From: Chrysomallon squamiferum
Lineage: Eukaryota; Mollusca; Gastropoda; Neomphalida; Peltospiridae
NCBI GenBank assembly: GCA_012295275.1
Contig: CM022665.1
Span: 30,680,957-30,744,956, forward strand
DNA: 64,000 nucleotides
Reading direction: 5' to 3'
The number at the start of each line of letters is the position of its first letter. Positions within the stretch are counted from its first letter, which is position 1. The notes beneath the pieces were generated by a model. The model did not search any database. It had not been told where the DNA came from and worked only from the letters and a program-made list of their open reading frames with translations. A program made the translations under genes and the position numbers. Shown piece after piece: positions 50,393 through 62,819 of this stretch.

Positions 50393-51574
50393 GCTAAAAA
50401 ATCGCACTTTAAGAACAGACTTAGCGCGTATCTATGTATTGTATTTTTCTCTAACATTTTGTTTAGAACTTTGAAAATCGTAAGGAGATTCTTAAATGAA
50501 ATATAATTATTACTGAAAAGGGATTTAAAAAAAGAAAGAAAGAAAGAAAAGTAGAGTAAAACCGAAAAATCCGTTTAATAATATACAATGTGATCATATT
50601 TAACACTGATAAATATATTTAATGATAAATTCACTGACATAATTATTCAGTCTATAAGCAGATTCATTCACGGTTAAAAGTACATGAGCTTTACCTGATC
50701 TTATAATTACATAACTATTTATTGTCTGTAGTCGAGATTAAACGTCGATCGGGTTAATAAGGTATTAAACTGATATGTACTGTACGCACTGAGTTTAACG
50801 GTATCTTTAATGCAAGACAAAACCAAGAACCATAGCTTCAGTTTCGTAACATTTGTAAACTCGATTCATGATGACTGCCTTTTTATAAAGAAAATAAATT
50901 CTGAATTTGAAATTAACTGACTTACATAAAACTATGGCGTTATGATATAAAGTCTGCTTATATGATACGAGCGATGAATAGTCTAATTACATTTAGTATA
51001 TTTCCTAAATATTCTTTATTTATAATATGACCTGTAAACGTATGTTATCACTGAAACATATTTTCTGTTTTCTGTTACAGATTCCTAATAGACTGAGAAA
51101 TAATACATGCACAAGTTTCTTGTTTTGTTTTGTTTTTGTTGTCAGAAACGTATTCTAAAATGAACAATAACGAATGTTTTCATAATAATTTATATGAACC
51201 GTAGCTATCTGATTTGCTGAATTTGTGTTAGATCTGCAATAATAACATTCATTCATAAAACAGAGATCGGTATACGAATTATCTTTCTTTTTATATTATA
51301 CACTCAGTTTATGATAATGATACTGATATTGATACTTTTTTTTTTTCTTGCTGCAGCTGATGATGATTATGATGTTTGCCGAAATTCATCTTTATGCAAA
51401 TTATATTCTTTATGTATTTACAATTAAAATATAATGTAATTAACAACTGAATGTCGGTTTTTACTCAAGAGAATATTATTATTATCTATTGGAATATAAA
51501 ACATCCAAAGCTGTACAATTTATTTTCTTTCTTTTTTTTTTTCCATTTTTTTTTTTTAAATTCACACATGCTCG

Positions 51575-51623
<49 letters not shown>

Positions 51624-52835
51624 AGTCAGACAGACTGACAGAGAGAGAAAATTGTGAACTACTTTACAAAAAATGGCAGTAAATAATGTTACTTCCCTCA
51701 AGACATATCAAAGATATGCATGACAATTTATTTGCCATTAAAAGTACTAATGGAGTGTTTGCGTGTTGACGTTATTCATGTAGCCAGACTTTCCATTGTT
51801 CGAGTGCTGTTCTGACCTAATAACTTCAACTAAATTAAACCATATATCAAGTAAACTGAATGTAACCATAATTAAAACCACAGTTCAAATACCTTAAGCC
51901 AGGAGAAATTAAGTCAACCGATATCGTCTGAACAAAGAAAAAAAATCATTACAGTTTGCCTATTTTTATTCATTCAACGACACATCTTAAATGCCCAGAT
52001 ATATATCTCCTGTTTTGACATTTGGACCACGTTAACAGCTAATGTTGTTTTGTTTTTTTAATCAAATATCATTACATTCTTGGTGGAACACTTACGCGTT
52101 TCCTACATAACAACATGTCCCTTGAGAGATCATTCATAATATTTCAAGATGTTTATTATCTAATAAACACTTTAACTCTCGGCCTGAACTTAGCCTGTTG
52201 TAGATAACGTAAATAAGGCATACATACATTTTGAAGATGACAAAAAGGAACGTGCGCTTATGTGTGCTGGAAGTATTATTTTATTCTTCTTCAATTTTCT
52301 TTTAAAAGATATTTGATCTCTTTCTGGATGCAGTTAAACAGACTATTTGCTACAAATTATACTGCTTGTAGCAAAACAAAGGTTTCTTACTGACATTTGT
52401 TTTCTGGCTTGATATATTTTGGATGAACTTGAAAACTTTTTTCATACGTGTCAAAAAGCTGCTAACGATTTAATAATCTCTTCTGATTTTAATTACAATA
52501 CGTGAAGTCTAACTTACTTCGGAAAATCGAAACACAAACAATGGAAAGAGTAATATTTATTTCTTGAATAGTTATTTCCTAGTGTCAAACAATGAATATC
52601 ATCGCTGATAACAAAGATGTGGACTTTTAAAAAAATAACAGAAGCAATAAAGTCTTATTTTCAAAATAATATTTACAAGATGTAATATTTGATCTGTTTC
52701 ACATAACAACTTGTTACCAAAGACAGATTAATATGTTGCTTACTTGTGACTTTAGAACATAACTACACACTTTACAATCGCTGATTCAACAGTTAGGAAT
52801 GATAATGATTATTTTAATCCGACTTATAAACAAAA
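50393..52835. other. Intergenic stretch between the two intronless genes
   Basis: About 2.4 kb of AT-rich DNA with a (GT)23 microsatellite at 51576-51622. No other gene was seen. The last few hundred bases should contain the promoter and 5' UTR of the gene at 52836. Confidence 0.5.
51576..51622. repeat. (TG)n microsatellite
   Basis: About 47 bases of pure TG/GT, followed by short CAGT and GA words. Open frames on both strands across it are artefacts. Confidence 0.95.
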
Positions 52836-53909
52836 ATGTCAATAACTACTTATAAACCGATGGCAACTAATAATCAGAGATTAGAAAATGTAAAAGCATC
52901 AAAGGATGTGGTTGGATTTGATGAAAATGGTAGTAAATCAAAAACGTTCATCTTTAATGGAGATGACCTGTCCAGCGGTTTGGAAGTAATTAGCACTAGT
53001 GAAAGCAAAGGTACGTTAAAATCTAACAGTTTTTCATGTTCGCAGAAAAGTTCTACAAAACGTTATGTTTACATGCCAAGTCTGACCAGAAAACATCTAG
53101 GAGTTTTGTTGCCGCGAAGGAGTAACTTCAGTTGTCACGACAAAACTCTGAGAGAAGCTGGGTACATGAGTGATGTGCTTAAAAGAAGGAATAATGAAAG
53201 AAACGAGCGCAGGAAGATGCGACAAATTAACCTTCTCGAAGAAAGTATTATCGGACACCAACATCTGAAAAATAAAGAAGTATCAGTGCCAAAAATTGTG
53301 GTATCGGAGTCTGATCAACCGTCCAGTGTTGTAATTAACTCTCTCTTCAAACCTTTGATACCTGCACGATGGCGAAAATCGTGCGAAGATCTGCATAAAG
53401 TTGAACATAAGGCTTTGACCGAGTATCTCAGATTTGTCAAGGAAAATACTAACGACTACCTGGAGTATGTGAGACGTAGGGAAAAATCTTCTGACAATAT
53501 CCCTGTTTTAAATCTGATAAAGACGGGAAGGGTTTATCAAAAAGGTCATCATGGAGTTCCGTACGCTACTCCGACCGTCCATGCTTCCTACATTGTGAAT
53601 CCTATGTTATTAAACAGAGATCCCATCGTAAATAAACTGATAAATAAAGAGAGCAGCATTTCCAAACTGTCAGCTATAGATAAAGAAAAGGAAACAAAAA
53701 CTGAATATGATGAACCGAAAACAGAATATGAAAAAGTGTTAGTCAAAGCAGAGAGATGGGCAAAAACTGTGTCAACGGCTCAGTTTCTGTGGGCACGACA
53801 GGACGCGCTGAAGGAGGTTGAGGAGGAAGATCTGGATGTCACTCAGTGGTGGCTAACCATGCAGAAATGTGGCTATATACGACTAGTCAGCACTCCGATT
53901 TCTAACTGA
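52836..53909 (+). CDS. Intronless gene, uncharacterised 357-residue protein
   Basis: One open frame from ATG to TGA with more balanced base composition than the flanks. The family is not recognised. The protein is charged and largely hydrophilic, with no signal peptide or membrane span visible. Features: a Ser-rich N-terminal quarter, a basic helix-like RRNNERNERRKMRQ near residues 116-130, VPYATPTV at ~241-248, then a Lys/Glu-rich stretch (DKEKETKTEYDEPKTEYEK) near 284-302. It ends in a Trp-containing segment (AERWAKTVSTAQFLWARQ and TQWWLTMQKCGYIRL). It lies ~2.8 kb after the 497-residue gene on the same strand. The shared PY-x-x-PT motif suggests distant paralogy. A poly(A) signal follows at 54275. 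The start could instead be the second Met (residue 9), but the first is kept as the longest frame. Confidence 0.83.
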   Translation: MSITTYKPMATNNQRLENVKASKDVVGFDENGSKSKTFIFNGDDLSSGLEVISTSESKGTLKSNSFSCSQKSSTKRYVYMPSLTRKHLGVLLPRRSNFSCHDKTLREAGYMSDVLKRRNNERNERRKMRQINLLEESIIGHQHLKNKEVSVPKIVVSESDQPSSVVINSLFKPLIPARWRKSCEDLHKVEHKALTEYLRFVKENTNDYLEYVRRREKSSDNIPVLNLIKTGRVYQKGHHGVPYATPTVHASYIVNPMLLNRDPIVNKLINKESSISKLSAIDKEKETKTEYDEPKTEYEKVLVKAERWAKTVSTAQFLWARQDALKEVEEEDLDVTQWWLTMQKCGYIRLVSTPISN

Positions 53910-54274
53910 ATGCAAACAATGTTTCATTTCAGAGCAAAGCGAAAAATGAGTAAGGATTTATCAATGTGAACAGTTAGAGAATTTGTTTAATTACTGATAC
54001 CTTAGATATTATAAGGTTATGAATAATAAGGTTATGAATCAAAAATGGATACCTTTTGAGCCATATAAAAAATAATAATAGTTAACGACAAGATAATTAA
54101 TAACGTAACGTAATTTATTCTTCATTTTTCTTCTTTTCTTTTTTTTTAGGTTGCTGTCAATTAATATACATTATGGAATGTGAAGATTTGTAATCGTTCC
54201 CTCAAAACAGCTTTTATATTTAAATATCTTTTTTGAAGGTTTTTTATTTTATTTCTATTGAATCTAATACTTAG

Positions 54275-54280
54275 AATAAA
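54275..54280 (+). terminator. Poly(A) signal AATAAA downstream of the 357-residue gene
   Basis: AATAAA 366 bases after the stop at 53909, a spacing close to that of the neighbouring intronless gene. A T-rich stretch follows. Confidence 0.5.
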
Positions 54281-55012
54281 ATGTATTATGTCATTCCTTT
54301 TTTTGTTTGTTATTTTTTCTTAATCTTTGTGTATGGGTAAAAAGATAACTTGCTGCTATAACAACACTAGGCTATTCCTATTAGTTAGCAATAAGGATCT
54401 TTTATATGCACCTTCTCACTGTGAAAAAATCACATACATACATACATATACATACACATATATACGCATATACATATACATATATAGTAGTGTCTATAAG
54501 TTTACCAAAACGATCCAAGTTTGGATACCACTGTAATTCAGTTGACCAAGAAAAGCTTTTAAAAGCTAACTGCATACACCCGTTTTGAAAGTCCTGCAAG
54601 TGCTGTTTCGTGTTATTATCAAGTACTTTATACCTTATAAATTCAGTATTTGTTTAACTTGCAATCCAGTGCAATAATAAATCAAATGGCTTGTAATATA
54701 CAGGCCTCCATTTTGCAATAATCGTGTCATGATTGCTTTAACTAAAACACTGAGAAATACAACCGAAATATATAATTAAAAAAATAAATAAATTAAAAAA
54801 AAAGGCAAGAGTTCAGCTTAAAGTGGCATATGTACTAAATTTATTTTCTATACGTCTAAATGAGTGTTTTATTTTTTCTTATGAACACCAAATGTTGCAT
54901 ATAATAAAAGCATTGTAATAATGTAGCAAAATGATGGTAATCATGGAAACTGAGATTTTGTCTTTTTTTGAAACATTATTTCATACACTGAAAATGCTAT
55001 TTGATGAAGATG

Positions 55013-55043
<31 letters not shown>

Positions 55044-56500
55044 TTTTTTACAGACATTCAATCTGGAAATATTAATAAATATACTCAGTCTAAATTGACT
55101 TTTATAACTGATCTTTTTTCATATAACATTACTTTTCTAAAAAAGGAAATATACTTTAAAATTAGCTGAACAGTCACATGGAAGAATTCAAAACGCATTT
55201 AGACAGGTGTATGAATCACCAATCAACAAACTAGGACAAATGCAGAATTTTGAAAATTAAAAAAACCCAGAAATAAAACTGGATAACCAATATCAGCCAA
55301 GTCAGGACTGTTCAATAGACCTTTGGTACAAGTATTTTTGGGATCACACCTGGATTAGGGGCCCATATATTTAAGCTTCATTAGTTTCATAATATACCTG
55401 CCCTTGTCAGCTACAAATCAAAGCTGGCTACAGCGAGTATTTCATCTGCTGATGTTTACTTCTGTGTATCTGAGAGTTTTGAAAATTTTAATTATATAAG
55501 ATACAAGTTTAATAAATCATTTTAGTTTGAAAACTAATAACAATAATCATTCTGTATTATGAATATATTTTATTATCTTTATTATTTTTATTATTCTGTG
55601 GCTTATTTCAGAAATGTTCATAAATTTATTCAAGTATTTTCTCAGTAAATACAGTGATATTAGTTTATGAACTCAAAACACCAATAATGACTGAGTCTCT
55701 AATACCAAGTGCAATGTAGATTTAACGTTAATGTTTGTAAAAAGAAAGAATTAATTTGTTCTAATCTTAATCTAGATATTGTATTATTAATCATTTCAGC
55801 AATTCAAATAATAATAATAATAATACGAACTGTACATACAAGCATAAAATGCATTTAAACTCCAAAAGACATATTATTTATTTATATCTTTAAGGAGTTT
55901 ATATTATTATTATTATTATTATAGTTGTTGTGGTTGATATTTTATATTCCAGTCCAGTTAAAATGTGCAGGAGTAATTGAGGTGCTCGGCCAGAATTAGT
56001 TTAAAGTAAATTTATAGAGGCATGTAATTACATATATAACTCAGTGGGCAGGAGGAGAGAATGTTAAGCTTTTAGGAACAGTGACACTTTGGTGGATCAG
56101 TGAGCTAAGTTCTGTAATAAATAAATAAATAAATGAATAAATAAATACACAAATAAATAGGTAAATAAGTTAATATGTGAATAAATAAATAGGTAAACAA
56201 ACAAACAAACTATGCAATAAATAACTAAATAAGTCAATAAGTGAATAAATAAGTAAGTAAACAAACAATCAAACAATGAAAGAAATAAATAAAGTAAAAT
56301 ACAAGGAAACCCTATATTTTCATTTGATAGATGAGATTTTGATGGGTATTTTTTATTTTTTTATTTTTTATTTTAAAATTTTATTCTTCTTTCTTTCATC
56401 GCCTTATTACAAAAAGATGATACTGATAGGTTGCAGATTTAATATTTTTCAACATACATTTTACTTGTCAAACATTTTAATTATTATATTTTTTAACTCT
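54281..56500. other. Intergenic AT-rich sequence with simple repeats
   Basis: Contains a TACA/TATA run (~54433-54486), an (AAAT)n run (~55012-55040), ATA/ATT triplets, and a degenerate (AAAT)n region at ~56117-56290. No gene was seen. Confidence 0.5.
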
Positions 56501-57805
56501 TTGGTCTTTTGAGCTGTTAATTTATAACTCGTTAGATTTTCGAATTATTATTTTTTTTAAAACTCATCGCATTTTCTGACTGTTGTACTTTTTAACTCCA
56601 TATATTTTAAAAAATTATTAGTAATTTTCTCTTTAGAATTTTGAACTATTGCAATATTACACTTTCCGTGCATTTAGATTTTATGACTGTTACTCTTTCT
56701 GGGTGACTCTTCAGAAATCTGAATTATCTGCACATCTTAAATCATTAAACTTTTGAATTTTAACTGATTAGACCTGTGAATTGTTACATTCTCTTTAGAT
56801 TTTTTAATTCTTACACTTTTTAACACATTAGACTTGTGAGTTGTTACATTTTGTTTAGATTGTTTGATTATTACACTTTTTAACTCATTAGACCTGTGAA
56901 TAGTTACATTCTCTTTAGGTTTTTGAATTATTACTCTTTTTTAATGCATTAGATGTGTGAGTTGATACATTTTGTTTAGATTTTTGAATTATTACACTTT
57001 TTTTTAACTCATTTGACTTGTGAGTTGTTACATTCTGTTTATATTTTTTAATTTTTAGTTTTTAATGCATTAGACTTGTGAGTTGTTACATTTTGTTTAG
57101 ATTTTTTAATTTTTAGTTTTTAATGCATTAGACTTGTGATTTGTTACATTTTGTTTAGATTTATAAATTATTATAGTTTTCAGCTCATCTGACTTGTGAG
57201 TTGTTACATTCTCTTTAGATTTTTAATCATTATATTTTTTAACTCATTTGACTTGTGAATTGTTACATTCACTTTAGATTTTTTTTTTTATTATACTTTT
57301 TAACTCATTTGACTTGTGAGTTGTCACATTCTGCTTACATTTTGGAATTATTACATTTTTTAACTTTTTTGTGAGTTTTTAATTTTGGAATTATTACATT
57401 TTTAACTCATTTGACTTGTGATTTTGTTATTACACTTTTTAACTTTTGACTTTGAGTTGTCACATTTATAAATTTTGGAATTATTAGTTTTTAACTCATC
57501 TGACTTTTGTTATTGTTTGACTTGTGATTCTCACATTCTGCTTACATTTTGGAATTATTACACTTTTTAACTCATTTGACTTGTGAGTTGTCACATTCTG
57601 CTTACATTTTGGAATTATTACACTTTTTAACTCATTTGACTTGTGAGTTGTCACATTCTGCTTACATTTTTGAATTATTACACTTTTTAACTCATTTGAC
57701 TTGTGAGTTGTCACATTCTGTTTAGATTTTTCAATTATTACACTTTTTAACTCATTTGACTTGTGAGTTGTCACATTCTGTTTAGATTTTTCAATTATTA
57801 CAGTT
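56500..57805. repeat. 60-bp minisatellite with a homogeneous right end
   Basis: Period 60 bases. At 57541-57780 four successive 60-base lines are almost identical (attacactttttaactcatt, then gacttgtgagttgtcaca). Leftward the unit decays, with insertions and deletions, and is barely recognisable near 56520. Because 60 is divisible by 3, the minus strand carries an open frame at 57496-57774 of 20-residue repeats (THKSNELKSVII). It has no other support as a gene. Confidence 0.92.
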
Positions 57806-58120
57806 TAGTTATTACAAAATCCCTTCCCCCAGTCCAGTAGAGAATTTATTTATATAGAAATATTTAATTTTGCCTTGAGTCCATGCCATTAATATAGGAA
57901 AAAAGTTTAATTTTAAGAACAATTTTTAAGATATTAAATTGTAAATAAATCAAACTTCTTCTTTTTTTAATTCTGAAATTTTTAGTACTTTATTTTTCTT
58001 TTCTTTTTTGGAATTTAGAGCATGGGACAACTAGATCTGTGGCTCCGGCCAAGCTGCACCACTGTTTTCTAAATCATTAGAAATGTGAATTGTTGCATAT
58101 TTTAACTGACTGTATAAAGA

Positions 58121-58145
58121 GTTATTATTATTATTATTATTATTT

Positions 58146-58196
<51 letters not shown>

Positions 58197-58260
58197 ATTT
58201 ATTTATTTATTTAATTATTTATTATTTTTTGTTGTTGTTGTTGTTATTATTATTATTATT
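58121..58260. repeat. Compound (ATT)n/(GTT)n microsatellite
   Basis: ATT repeats, then about 17 GTT/TTG repeats, then mixed TTTA and GTT/ATT runs. Confidence 0.95.
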
Positions 58261-58910
58261 TTAAACCAAAGAAATTTCTGTACAATAATCGTGTTTGAAT
58301 AACTGGAATTTATTAGAGAAAAAGGATGGGCTTAAAAGCACTCAGCTGCAGTTAATGCTATACACGTAATGTCAATATTACCTACATAATCCGCCAGCCA
58401 TCATAAAAACATTTTTACATAGATATTTACTGGTATTTAAAAATGTATTTATTTTTAAACCACATTACAAAAAAGATAATTAGGCCAATAACCTGTAATT
58501 TTAAACAAGTCTTGTGTTTGTAACAGTCTAATGTAGAAATCAAATATATAGTGCTATATCAAATTCACAGCTAAACCTCTGCAGCAGGGCGGCATCCCAA
58601 TAAAATTGATTAGGTTAAATAGTACATAATATCCAGGATAATAAAAAAACCCTCATTTTATAAATAGTCAACAGAAATTCGAATCTTTTGTATTAGCCTA
58701 ATCGATAATTACGAATTTACCTCTATAAAATATTTATTTGTAACATAAAATAACTAAATAAATAAATAAATTACTATGCTGCTAAAAGGTACATTATATA
58801 ATAAAATTTCCTTTTGAAAGTTCCCGAGTGAAAAATTAACATATTAACTATCAAGTTATATTTTTCTTTTGAGTTTTCTTTTTCTTTCCTTACTTTTCTT
58901 TTTAATTTAA

Positions 58911-58970
58911 TTTTATTATTATTATTATCATTATTATTATTATTATTATTATTTTTTTTTTTTTTTTTTG
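58911..58970. repeat. (ATT)n followed by poly(T)
   Basis: ATT repeats with one ATC interruption, then a run of about 20 T. Confidence 0.9.
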
Positions 58971-58989
58971 ACACGGGTCATATTATGTA

Positions 58990-59380
58990 TCGTCACTGTC
59001 CCGCCTAACAAATAATTGGCGTGCCTGTCGCATGGGGGCGCTGATACAGGTATGCTTGAGGTGTGTGCGGCCATTGCTTATTCAAAGAGATTGCGATAGC
59101 TCTTCAAAGGTGATCTCGTTTCAAAAAAAAAAAAAAAAGAAGGTGTGTCGCACATACAGGTGTACCAGGACAGTGGCGGAAGCAAGCGAGGATTTATTGT
59201 TTTAAGAGTGGATCTTTTTGAGGTGAGTTGTCATACGGTTTGTGTTTTTGCAGGCGACGATAACGAGAAGCTGTGGTTGTCGTTAAATCTCGACAGTAAC
59301 GTCAAATGTTTCTGCCAGTGGCAGTGGTGTGTCACTGACAGTGACGTGCAGACGAGAATGGATGCAGTTCAGTGACTTGT
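58990..59380 (+). promoter_or_regulatory. GC-richer patch, possible promoter and first exon
   Basis: CpG and GC content rise sharply against the flanks. It includes GCATGGGGGCGCTG (59030-59043), which resembles a CTCF core, and a consensus donor GAG/gtgagt at 59221. An open frame across 59145-59375 has no ATG at its start and no similarity I know. A non-coding first exon of a plus-strand transcript is possible, as is an unrelated regulatory patch. Confidence 0.25.
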
Positions 59381-60263
59381 ATCGAATGACACGTTAATAT
59401 TATTTATAGTTTAAAATAAACGTACAATTACATATAAAATAAAAGCACGTACTAAACTAACGCACATAAATGCTAACAAAATAAATCTAAAGTGTCATTA
59501 TAATATATGAAGATAAACGCATAAACAGAAGAACTGTATGACTCATTGACTGGAGATCTATGCATATATACACCAGCACATCTAAACAGATACACATATC
59601 CATATTTAATTCACAAGTGATATGAAAGGTATAGGAAACTTCTTCTTTAAATGACTACAGTGATTTTAAAAAATAAATATCTTCAATTAGGATATAAACA
59701 TGTAACAAGACACAGCACTGACTTTGCAGCATAATGATTATAGTTTACAAAAATACAAATTTAAAACACTGGTAGACTATTATAGTCTGTATTTGTAAAT
59801 AGTATGATTAAACAATAAGGCCATGCACATTCCATCCAGAAATTACTTAATGCTGTAATTAAGAGTTTTGGTGAGTTTTGTTTTCTTAATCTAGTGCTGG
59901 ATAATAACAAAAGTAATATTCTGTGGAAAATGACAAGAGCTCTATTTTCCTTCTATGGCAAAAGAAAACTGATGTGGTTATTTACTTAATTGTAAGTGTT
60001 GTATTTGTAATATCATTTAATTCTATATATATTTTTATTGACTTTAATAAACATTTTCTAACTGCTATCAGTTCTATAAAATCTATGTACATGCAAAATC
60101 TAGTATTTGTCTTTGTATTTAATTTTTTATGCTTCTCTTCTGTCAGAAAAATGCACACTAATGGAAATAATCGTCATCTCCATTTTCCCCTTTCTTAATC
60201 TGCATAATTTCTTTACCAAAGATACCGAGAAGGGCCACCCTCAAGATGTCATGTACATCTTAC

Positions 60264-60356
60264 TCAAACTAACACTAAGCAGTTGGTGGTCTGTGACAGC
60301 TTTTAGATTTCGCACATCAATTCGGTCCAAGAGGCCAGTTAATGGACACTGGCTAT
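60264..60356 (-). other. Candidate 93-nt coding exon, minus strand
   Basis: On the minus strand a good acceptor (cttattgcag) and a good donor (gtaaga) enclose 93 bases with one open phase. It gives SQCPLTGLLDRIDVRNLK and then AVTDHQLLSVSL. The exon is phase-symmetric (1,1). The peptide looks protein-like, but I cannot name a family. Confidence 0.35.
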
Positions 60357-61045
60357 CTGCAATAAGAACATCAATTACAACTTATCAAGAATCTTAAACT
60401 GGACACAGACTGATAGCTGTGATATAAAATGCATCCAGTTTCTTTTGCTTTATGATGTCCAGACTGTGTGACCTGATCTGGAGAAAGATAGATATGTGCA
60501 TAGAAAGACCTAAGTGCTAGATTAAAATAGCACCTGCAATGGGTTTGTACCTGATAAATATTCATTATTTATTACAGTGTCATGTATGCAGGCACAAGCA
60601 AGCAGTGGGCCATTAAATCAATCATCTTTAAAAAATTAAAAAATTAAAAACAAATTCCAAAGTAACTCATCTGAGTTACATAACTGTCCTGTATATATAT
60701 GAATATTAAAACGAAAATGTTAAATATAAATTTTAAATATTTTTAATTTATAAAGGTCCTTGGACTTTTGCATTATTTATTAATTATCTTTGAATTTTAA
60801 AAAGTATGTTGTCTGAATATACATATAAATGTCACTGTCAGTAGCCACATATTAAATATTGTTAACATTAATTTATTGATTGCAAACACTAACCAAATCC
60901 TGTTCCCCATTACCTTGTGTGAATATAAATGTATCTGGCAAACAAACAACAATGCAGTGTGAACTGGTTGAACAAGATAGTCACCACGTTATCTTAGCAC
61001 AGATGGAATGTACCATGATGAAATACATATAGAATATCCTCTTAC

Positions 61046-61075
61046 CTGTGTGGGGCACACCTGTAATTTGGTAGC
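61046..61075 (-). other. Candidate 30-nt microexon, minus strand
   Basis: Minus-strand acceptor (attattcag) and donor (CAG/gtaaga) enclose exactly 30 bases, giving ATKLQVCPTQ in phase 0. Only splice signals support it. Confidence 0.2.
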
Positions 61076-61089
61076 CTGAATAATAATGA

Positions 61090-61094
<5 letters not shown>

Positions 61095-61128
<34 letters not shown>
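61095..61128. repeat. Poly(A) tract
   Basis: About 33 A in a row on the plus strand. Confidence 0.9.
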
Positions 61129-61129
<1 letters not shown>

Positions 61130-62608
61130 ATGATGCATTTAGTATTTTCACAAACTTTACAGAATTAAAAATGGACTTGTAATGATATATAAAAACATTT
61201 ATGAAAGATAATTACAAAAATAGAAGTAAATTTGTAGGTTTGTTTTCTAAATTAAAAATATAAACTGTGATATAAACTTGTATTTTACTGGTTCCTTTTA
61301 TATGCATTACTGCATATTATAAAAGATTATAATTTAAATTCATTTTTAAAAATTTTGTAAATTATTCTGATGCCTGTTTCTGGTCATCTGTATTTGTTGC
61401 TATTTCAGTATCTTGATAGGTTTAAAACTATTCTCAGATATGGAAATCTGGTTATACAAGGTCAGGTATTTTAAAATTATCCTGGTATGTACAAAACACA
61501 TGAAAGAGGGAGAGAAAAAAAGAGATGTCTCTTTCAGTAGCTGACAGGATTGAGTTGATGGCCATTCACCAGTTGAATATTTTAGCACACCATTATACAC
61601 ACACCCATACAGGTTTGATTGGTGAGGTCATGGACCTTCCAGCAAAGTCAGATTAGCTGACCTGCCATCTACTGTTTCCCTGAACCATGCTTGACCGATT
61701 CCCAAAAGCCACTGGACAATTTATAGCCCTTCTGCTCTCTAAGAAAAGCTCAATGCTGTTGGCAGATCCCATGTTCCTCCCATGTTGTTTTGTATAACTA
61801 TTATGTGCTCTATGGTTTGACAGTGATATCTGATGATAACAGTAATTGACTCTTCTTCAAGTGGTTTCTATTACTTCCTTACAAAACATTATAAAGTACA
61901 GTGTGTTTAATTTGTCTTTAAAACTGTCTTGCAAACTTCTTCACAGGAATAATATTACAAAGAGCATTGTCTATGAAATAAATATTAAATTTCCTGTTTT
62001 ATTTTATGTCAGAAGATTGTATTATCGTTGAAAAGTTTCTATAATATTTATGATGGTTTTCCAGGTTTGGAGGCCAACTTTTTAACAGGAAATAAAGCAA
62101 ACAAAAATGGCCCCTCTTATATATAAAGTACTTATCAGACTGATTGACTGCATTATTTCAGAATGTTACATACTGGGTAGACTTAAAATTCTGTTTCATT
62201 ACTAGAAAACATCAGACTTCAATTAGTTATTAGCCATGTCAGATTATAAATTCATTATTGGCATTAAATATTCATTTCAGAAGTTCCTATAAAATAATAC
62301 CCTGACAATATTAAATATAGACAGTGATCAGGCTACCTAAGATTTCACTGTATCAAATATGCCAACAAGGCATCTGGTTACACAGCTTTGATATACCAAA
62401 AATAAAACATTGTAAAGAAAGGGTTTAAGGTATGTACTGTTATCACTTCAATAAAGAAATGTTTTTTTCTGAATACACCCTTCATTATTCAAATGGCTGT
62501 TGGAGTAGATGTTGCATCTCGAAGTCGTAGCAAATTAGCTATGTAACATGTAGTGAAACTAGGTTAGGTGGTTTTGGGTAAACATTTCCTGTGTGCTTAC
62601 TACCTGTC

Positions 62609-62807
62609 TCATAATCTGTTGCTTAAACACAGTAACACAATGAGCAGGCTGCCAGAGCTGAGGCCAAACAGCCACTTTGTGTATATTATAGGATCATGAG
62701 GGATTGTTGGAGATGTACACCTACAGTTTGTATAGGTATCATTGAAAGACAGATGTAGCTGAATATCAGCCACTATTTGTTCAGGTATCACTGACTGGAT
62801 GATGCAC
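62609..62807 (-). other. Candidate coding exon, minus strand, 65 residues then stop
   Basis: After a minus-strand acceptor (aaagttcag) one phase stays open for 65 codons: CIIQSVIPEQIVADIQLHLS, later CTSPTIPHDPIIYTKWLFGL, then a hydrophobic SSGSLLIVLLCLSN before TGA. A possible donor (CAG/gtagta) lies just past the stop. Base composition is GC-richer than nearby DNA. It could be the last exon of a gene entering from the right, or a relic. The family is not recognised. Confidence 0.33.
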
Positions 62808-62819
62808 CTGAACTTTTTT

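Larger units (their letters stand above)
57806..58980. other. Intergenic sequence with triplet microsatellites
   Basis: Holds the (ATT)n/(GTT)n run at 58121-58260 and an (ATT)n plus poly(T) run at 58911-58970. No gene was seen. Confidence 0.5.

Noticed and set aside
55160-55460. Slightly GC-richer stretch that might be a transposon relic
   Set aside because: No terminal repeats, target duplication or similarity could be seen.
57496-57774. Minus-strand 92-codon repeat protein
   Set aside because: Explained by a 60-bp minisatellite whose period is divisible by 3; no other gene evidence.
61640-61790. Possible exon on either strand near 61.7 kb
   Set aside because: Both strands are open for ~30-45 codons, so direction cannot be decided; splice signals are only moderate.
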